A stretch of 18,067 nucleotides of DNA from REEP01 sp964517265 (GTDB taxonomy: Bacteria; Pseudomonadota; Alphaproteobacteria; Rhodospirillales; Defluviicoccaceae), in assembly GCA_964517265.1 (NCBI GenBank), contig CAZFBS010000053.1:1-18067 (forward strand). Reading direction: 5' to 3'. The position numbers and the translations under genes are program-made. Within the stretch, counting starts at the first letter, position 1. The number at the start of each line of letters is the position of its first letter. This document shows positions 14,261 through 18,067 of this stretch, in pieces. Below the pieces are notes generated by a model. The model made no database searches and was not told where the DNA came from. It worked only from the letters and a program-made list of their open reading frames with translations.

Positions 14261-14752
14261 CTGGCTGCCTCATCCGTCAGCAGCGGCAGCGAGCGGATCA
14301 AGAACATCGTTCTTGAGGAACATGCACGCATCCGGTTGAGCCCACAGGTCGAACACGAACGCAAAGCCGCGCTTTTCGACTTGATCGAGGACAATCACTT
14401 CGCCCCTCTGGGCCAGTTTACCGGACCCTACATTCTGCATGTTGGCGTCGACGGCGAACGACTGACGTTCCGGGTTTGCGATGAAAACGATCGGCTCCTG
14501 ACGCGGTTCGTGCTTCCTTTGAGAATTTTTCGAAATATCGTCAAGGATTACTTCCTGGTGTGCGACAGCTATTTCAAGTCGATCAAGAACGCGAGCCCCA
14601 GCCGGATTGAGGCAATTGACATGGGGCGACGTGCACTGCACAACGAGGGAGCGGAGCTGTTGCGCTCGCGGCTTTCCGACCGGGTGGAAATCGACACCAA
14701 CACGGCGCGCCGGCTGTTTACCCTCGTGTGCGTTCTTCACATCCGAAGGTGA
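14261..14752 (+). CDS. UPF0262 family protein (start codon apparently non-canonical)
   Basis: This protein resembles the UPF0262 family, which is of unknown function and largely restricted to alphaproteobacteria. Family-like segments include ERIKNIVLEEHARIRLSPQ, EHERKAALFDLIEDNHF, RIFRNIVKDYFLVCDSYF, IEAIDMGRRALHNEG and ARRLFTLVCVLH. The conserved N-terminal part begins well before the first ordinary in-frame start, TTG 14336. Between the hisD stop (TGA 14255-14257, same frame) and that TTG the only near-cognate candidates are CTG 14261 and several ATC codons. CTG 14261 gives 163 residues, close to family size as I remember it; TTG 14336 gives 138 and removes the conserved segment. I annotate from CTG but regard the start as unsettled. 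It lies three bases after hisD, so translation may be coupled. Confidence 0.8.
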   Translation: MAASSVSSGSERIKNIVLEEHARIRLSPQVEHERKAALFDLIEDNHFAPLGQFTGPYILHVGVDGERLTFRVCDENDRLLTRFVLPLRIFRNIVKDYFLVCDSYFKSIKNASPSRIEAIDMGRRALHNEGAELLRSRLSDRVEIDTNTARRLFTLVCVLHIRR

Positions 14753-14759
14753 GGCGACA

Positions 14760-15203
14760 GTGGACGACCTGCCGTCAGCTGTGCTTTTTGCCTGCACGCA
14801 TAATGCCGTGCGCTCGCCGATGGCGGAGGGAATTCTCAAACATCTCCACGGGCGCCGCATCTTTGTCGACTCGGTGGGTGTGCGCGAAGGAGAACTCGAT
14901 TTGTTTGCGGTTCAGGTCATGGATGAAATCGGCATCGATATCACCGGTCACCGCCCCAAGACGTTTGACGAGCTTGAGGATGGCTCCTTCGATGAGGTCA
15001 TCTCGCTGTCTCCCGAAGCCCAGCATCGTGCGGTCGAAATGACGCGGGTGATGGCCTGCGAAACCCTGTTCTGGAACACGTTCGATCCGACCTTCATTGA
15101 AGGCAACCGGGAGACGCGGCTTGCCGCCTATCGTCAGGTTCGCGATGATCTGATGGCGAAAATCCGGGCAACGTTCCCGTCGCCGCGGATGGCGGATTTG
15201 TAA
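14760..15203 (+). CDS. Low-molecular-weight protein-tyrosine phosphatase-like protein
   Basis: The 147-residue protein has the fold and motifs of low-molecular-weight phosphatases and related arsenate reductases: the P-loop C12-T-H-N-A-V-R18-S near the N-terminus and the general-acid Asp in FDPT (D109). It could dephosphorylate phosphotyrosine proteins or reduce arsenate; the sequence does not decide between them. No ars operon genes are nearby. The start is GTG 14760, with GAGG at 14751-14754 and seven bases after the UPF0262 stop; longer upstream reading would run back into the UPF0262 gene. This UPF0262-phosphatase-infA order appears conserved in related bacteria, which I state from memory. 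Confidence 0.88.
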   Translation: MDDLPSAVLFACTHNAVRSPMAEGILKHLHGRRIFVDSVGVREGELDLFAVQVMDEIGIDITGHRPKTFDELEDGSFDEVISLSPEAQHRAVEMTRVMACETLFWNTFDPTFIEGNRETRLAAYRQVRDDLMAKIRATFPSPRMADL

Positions 15204-15268
15204 CGATAAATGGTGTGCGGATCGAGAGCGTATCGCCGCGAGCGGCAACAGAACCGACTGCAACGCGC

Positions 15269-15301
15269 TTGACCCGCCTGCAAATGACCGCCATGTAAGA
15301 T
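15269..15301 (+). promoter_or_regulatory. Weak candidate promoter for infA
   Basis: The 126-bp gap before infA holds TTGACC (15269-15274) and TAAGAT (15296-15301). Each resembles a -35 or -10 box, but they are 21 bp apart, which is too long for a normal sigma-70 promoter. One or both may be chance, or infA may rely on upstream transcription. Nothing else is recognisable in this gap. Confidence 0.22.
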
Positions 15302-15329
15302 CTCTGTATCAATGGAATGAGAGAAAGTA

Positions 15330-15548
15330 ATGACAAAGGAAGGGATTATCGAGTTTACAGGAGTGGTGACCGAACTGCTGCCCAATGCCATGTTCCGCGT
15401 CAAGCTGGAGAACGATCATGAAGTCCTGGCGCACACGGCGGGACGGATGCGAAAGAACCGGATTCGCGTGCTGGCGGGGGACCGGGTCAACGTCGAGATG
15501 ACGCCATATGATCTCTCGAAAGGGCGGATCACGTTCCGCTACAAGTAG
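15330..15548 (+). CDS. infA: Translation initiation factor IF-1
   Basis: IF-1 occupies the ribosomal A site during initiation and helps IF-2 and IF-3 select the start codon. The 72-residue protein is full length and a single OB-fold domain, with the characteristic segments EFTGVVTELLPNAMFRV, HTAGRMRKNRIRVLAGDRV and LSKGRITFRYK. ATG 15330 is the family start, preceded by a GAGAGAAAG ribosome site at about 15317-15325. It is followed by maf and the RNase E/G gene, an order common in alphaproteobacteria. Confidence 0.98.
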   Translation: MTKEGIIEFTGVVTELLPNAMFRVKLENDHEVLAHTAGRMRKNRIRVLAGDRVNVEMTPYDLSKGRITFRYK

Positions 15549-15595
15549 TCCACCATGGGCAGGATCAACTCTGGTCTGAACGTTGCTGCAAGGCC

Positions 15596-16180
15596 GTGAG
15601 TCCGCGGCTCGTTCTCGCATCCGCATCGCCCCGCAGGCTTGCACTCCTTCGTCAGATCGGCCTCGAGCCGGACGAAATTGTTCCCGCAGATGTCGACGAG
15701 ACGCCGCTCAGTGGTGAACTGCCTCGCGCTCTGGCTGCGCGCTTGGCGTCCGCCAAGGCATTGGCGGTTGCCGGTGCTGCTTCGCAATCGTTTGTCATTG
15801 GCGCCGATACGGTGGTGGCGTGCGGACGTCGGGTCCTGCCCAAGGCCGTTGATGCCGAGGGCGCGTATCGGTGTCTGCGGCAGTTGTCCGGCCGGCGACA
15901 CCGGGTCTACGGCGGTGTCTGTGTCATCGCTGCGGATGGACGTGTGGCGCAGCGGGTGGTGACCACGCTCGTTCGTTTCAAGCGCTTGGAGCAGCAGGAG
16001 GTCGACGCCTATCTCGCCAAAGAAGAGTGGCACGGGAAGGCGGGCGGCTACGCGATTCAAGGCTGCGCGGCGATGTTCGTCCGCGATCTGTCCGGATCGC
16101 ACTCCAATGTCGTGGGGCTGCCGCTCTTCGAGACCGCGGCGCTTCTTCGCGGTTTGGGCTACCCAATCTGCCGTGCCTGA
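15596..16180 (+). CDS. maf: Maf-family nucleoside triphosphate pyrophosphatase
   Basis: Maf proteins hydrolyse non-canonical or selected nucleoside triphosphates to monophosphates. The 194-residue protein has the nucleotide loop SASPRR (9-14), the catalytic GADTVV with D71, and the C-terminal segment GKAGGYAIQG followed by VVGLPLFET. The last segment resembles E. coli YhdE (dTTP/UTP pyrophosphatase) more than YceF (7-methyl-GTP), so the YhdE class is preferred, with moderate confidence. The start is GTG 15596; AAGG lies very close upstream (15590-15593). It lies 47 bp after infA and its end is close to the RNase E/G start region. Confidence 0.93.
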   Translation: MSPRLVLASASPRRLALLRQIGLEPDEIVPADVDETPLSGELPRALAARLASAKALAVAGAASQSFVIGADTVVACGRRVLPKAVDAEGAYRCLRQLSGRRHRVYGGVCVIAADGRVAQRVVTTLVRFKRLEQQEVDAYLAKEEWHGKAGGYAIQGCAAMFVRDLSGSHSNVVGLPLFETAALLRGLGYPICRA

Positions 16181-16241
16181 ACCGGATTCCTTTCGCTCCG
16201 ACACATCCCGCTCCGCAGCCCATGGGCAGGCGAGGCTCGCG

Positions 16242-17675
16242 GTGGACGAGATGCTCGTCTCCATTGCCCCGGGCGAAATACGGGCGGTGCTCCTGGAGCG
16301 CGGTCAACTGCAGCGGCTCATCGTCGATCGGGGCGGCCCGCGCATCGGCGATCTGTTCCTCGGCCGCGTGATCAAAGCGGTTCCGGCGATCGAGGCGGCC
16401 TTTGTCGACATCGGGCTTGTCGATGCCGGATTTTTGGGGCTGGCCGAGGCGCGTCCCCCGGGCGCCGAAGGAGGCACGATCAAGAAGTTCGTCAACGAAG
16501 GCGATCGTGTTCTCGCGCAGATCATTCGCACTCCCGAGGGCGGCAAGGGAGCGAAATTGACTCTGCGGCCGGTGCTTGCCGGGGCGCATCTGGTGTATGA
16601 CCCGCATGCGGACGGCACTTCCGTTGCTGCAGGCGCAGCGCTGGCGGCGGGAGTGGATGCGGAGCTGGAGCGGAACTTGCCGCGTGACCAAGGCAATTGG
16701 ACGCTGCTGCCGGCGGCGGCGGGTGCCTCTCAGGAGACGTTGATCGAGGAGGCGGACCAGCTCTGCGCATGTTGGCGGGAGCTGCGGGCGCGCTCCCGCG
16801 TGGCGAAACCGCCGGTAGCGCTGGCCGCCGGTCCCGATCCAGTCGTCGCCGCTCTCTCTCAGGCAGGCTCGCCTTTGCTTGCCCGCATTGTCGTCGATGA
16901 ACTGCGAGCGGCGGCACGCCTGCGGTCGGCATTCCCCGAGATGGCCGACCGGATCGAGACCGCATCGCCTTCGCCCGCGCTGTTCTCGGAACACGATGTG
17001 GAGGAGCAGATCGAGGCGCTGCTCGCGCCAAAGGTCAGGCTTCCATCCGGCGGCATTCTCTTGATTGAGGAGACCGCCGCGGTTGTCGCCATTGATGTTG
17101 ATGTCGGGGGTGCGGACGAAGGCGGTCGCGAGGCGACCGCCCTTGCGGTCAATCGGCAGGCCGCCGATGCGATCGCGCGGCACCTTTGTCTTCGCGATCT
17201 CGCCGGACATGTCGTCATCGACTTCGTGCCGCTGCGCCGGCGCGGCAATCAACGCAGGCTGCTGGAGCATTTGCGTGGAGCTTTTGTTCGGCGGGGCGAT
17301 CGGGTGGATCTCGCCGGCTTCACCCGCCTCGGCCTGGTCGAGTTGACCCGCCCGCGCCGGGGCTCTTCGATATCCGGCACGATGCTGGCGTGCTGCCCCG
17401 GGTGCGGCGGCTGCGGGGCCGTCTTCTCGCCGCTTTCGGTGGCGCTGAAGGCGCTGCGCGAGGTTCTCTCGGAAGATCGCGCCGCACCGGGATGCCGCTG
17501 GGTTGTCGAAGCGGGGCCGGACGTGATTGCCGCCTTCGGCGACGCGGCGCGAGAGGCCCGCCGGGAGACCGAAGCGAGGTTGGGCCGGCCGCTGCAACTT
17601 CTCGCGAGCGAGCGGCACGCGGCAGGCGGCTACACGTTGACTGTTACGACAAATGGGAAAGGCGATGATGGGTGA
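16242..17675 (+). CDS. Ribonuclease E/G family endoribonuclease
   Basis: This 477-residue protein is an RNase E/G catalytic-domain protein without the long C-terminal scaffold of RNase E, so it resembles RNase G. Such enzymes cut single-stranded AU-rich RNA and mature 5' ends of rRNA. The N-terminal S1-like region starts DEMLVSIAPGEIRAVLLERG and contains AAFVDIGL. The two catalytic Asp residues are D285 in VAIDVD and D327 in VVIDFV, spaced as in E. coli D303 and D346. The zinc-link motif CPGCGGCG (C385, C388) has the same 58-residue offset as in E. coli. GTG 16242 aligns with the family start and has GAGG at 16232-16235; GTG 16173, overlapping maf, would add 23 residues. Whether to name it rne or rng cannot be decided here. 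Confidence 0.93.
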   Translation: MDEMLVSIAPGEIRAVLLERGQLQRLIVDRGGPRIGDLFLGRVIKAVPAIEAAFVDIGLVDAGFLGLAEARPPGAEGGTIKKFVNEGDRVLAQIIRTPEGGKGAKLTLRPVLAGAHLVYDPHADGTSVAAGAALAAGVDAELERNLPRDQGNWTLLPAAAGASQETLIEEADQLCACWRELRARSRVAKPPVALAAGPDPVVAALSQAGSPLLARIVVDELRAAARLRSAFPEMADRIETASPSPALFSEHDVEEQIEALLAPKVRLPSGGILLIEETAAVVAIDVDVGGADEGGREATALAVNRQAADAIARHLCLRDLAGHVVIDFVPLRRRGNQRRLLEHLRGAFVRRGDRVDLAGFTRLGLVELTRPRRGSSISGTMLACCPGCGGCGAVFSPLSVALKALREVLSEDRAAPGCRWVVEAGPDVIAAFGDAAREARRETEARLGRPLQLLASERHAAGGYTLTVTTNGKGDDG

Positions 17676-17883
17676 GAAGGAAAGTGCCACTGTGGTGCCG
17701 CTGCGGCGGCGCGGCTGCACGTACTGCGGAAAGCCGGTGGCCGCACGCTGGCGACCGTTCTGCTCGAAGCGATGTGCCGATCTCGATCTCGGCTGTTGGC
17801 TGACCGAGACCTACCGGGTGGCAACGGACGAAGAGCCGGACCTGGAGCGGACGCCGGAGGACGAGGAGGGCCCCGAGCGATGA
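17668..17883 (+). CDS. yacG: DNA gyrase inhibitor YacG (zinc-ribbon protein)
   Basis: YacG is a small zinc protein that in E. coli binds GyrB and inhibits DNA gyrase. The 71-residue protein carries the four zinc ligands C17-x2-C20-x11-C32-x3-C36 in CTYCGKPVAARWRPFCSKRC, then the conserved ADLDLGCWLTE segment (usually ADLGRW) and an acidic tail. ATG 17668 is chosen because GGAAAGG at 17656-17662 is five bases upstream; ATG codons at 17665 and 17653 are in the same frame. The gene starts inside the end of the RNase E/G gene, overlapping by 8 bp, so translation is likely coupled. Confidence 0.93.
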   Translation: MGEKESATVVPLRRRGCTYCGKPVAARWRPFCSKRCADLDLGCWLTETYRVATDEEPDLERTPEDEEGPER

Positions 17884-17947
17884 CGCACCGCCCAGCGCTG
17901 ATCCAGCGGGGCGCTTCTTGTGGCGCCGCTGCGAAGGCGGCGGTGGC

Positions 17948-17976
17948 TGGACACATCCGGCAAAGCTACCTATAAC
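17948..17976 (+). promoter_or_regulatory. Promoter for tRNA-Phe
   Basis: TGGACA (17948-17953) and TATAAC (17971-17976) each match five of six consensus bases and are separated by exactly 17 bp. A GC-rich stretch follows the -10, as is usual for stable RNA promoters, and the tRNA begins 35 bp downstream. It is the best-looking promoter in the window. The rest of the yacG to tRNA gap shows only imperfect GC hairpin potential around 17900-17930 and no clear terminator. Confidence 0.65.
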
Positions 17977-18011
17977 GTCAGCGGCGGCTGTCGTCGTGGT
18001 TCGCCGGGAAT

Positions 18012-18067
18012 GCCCAGGTAGCTCAGTTGGTAGAGCACATGACTGAAAATCATGGTGTCGGTGGTTC
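18012..18067 (+). tRNA. tRNA-Phe (anticodon GAA), cut by the window end
   Basis: The 5' part reads GCCCAGGTAGCTCAGTTGG, followed by the anticodon stem CATGA/TCATG around the loop CTGAAAA, giving GAA at 18045-18047, which reads UUC and UUU. The start of the T arm (GGTTC) is present; the acceptor 3' strand and CCA lie beyond the window. Confidence 0.93.

Noticed and set aside
14760..15203. Arsenate reductase of an ars operon
   Set aside because: The P-loop fits arsenate reductases as well as phosphatases, but no arsenic genes adjoin and the neighbours are housekeeping genes.
15978..17720. A 580-codon open frame on the minus strand opposite the RNase E/G gene
   Set aside because: Antisense shadow; the composition is rich in Arg, Pro and Gln with no family features, while the + strand protein has catalytic residues in place.

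Overview
The window is an ordinary, densely packed chromosomal region of a GC-rich diderm bacterium. Gene content and order point to an alphaproteobacterium, most likely of the Rhodospirillales type: a short RNase D next to the kdsD-lptC-lptA-lptB-rpoN-hpf-ptsN run, then murA-hisG-hisD-UPF0262-phosphatase-infA-maf-RNase E/G-yacG followed by tRNA-Phe. The taxonomic call is inference from gene order and protein character. No 16S rRNA or other decisive marker is present. Every protein gene is on the + strand; only tRNA-Thr is on the minus strand.

Layout. Positions 2-88 hold tRNA-Leu(CAG). Positions 126-779 encode a short RNase D. Positions 1005-4431 form a compact lipopolysaccharide block: KdsD makes arabinose 5-phosphate for the Kdo inner core, and LptC, LptA and LptB belong to the machine that carries LPS to the outer membrane. 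It runs directly into rpoN (sigma-54, 4438-5979). After a 192-bp gap with a likely promoter come hpf (ribosome hibernation) and ptsN (nitrogen PTS EIIA), then gatB (tRNA-dependent amidotransferase subunit), here without gatC or gatA.

Positions 8743-10486 are the least conventional part. A diverged ABC1/UbiB-type atypical kinase gene (8899-10350) has a 14-bp x4 tandem repeat just upstream and a 16-bp x3 tandem repeat just downstream. A convergent tRNA-Thr(GGT) follows. A small basic hypothetical protein (10579-10821) precedes murA.

Positions 10947-17883 are a run of cell-wall, histidine, translation and RNA-processing genes: murA, short-form hisG overlapping hisD, a UPF0262 protein that seems to lack a normal start codon, a low-molecular-weight phosphatase-like protein, infA, maf, an RNase E/G family endonuclease and yacG. 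The window ends inside tRNA-Phe(GAA), which has a strong-looking promoter.

I found no phage, insertion sequence, CRISPR array, toxin-antitoxin pair or defence system, and no convincing novel multi-gene system. The observations most worth following are the UPF0262 start, the tandem repeats around the diverged ABC1 gene, the missing conserved residues in that kinase, and the duplicated domain in LptA.
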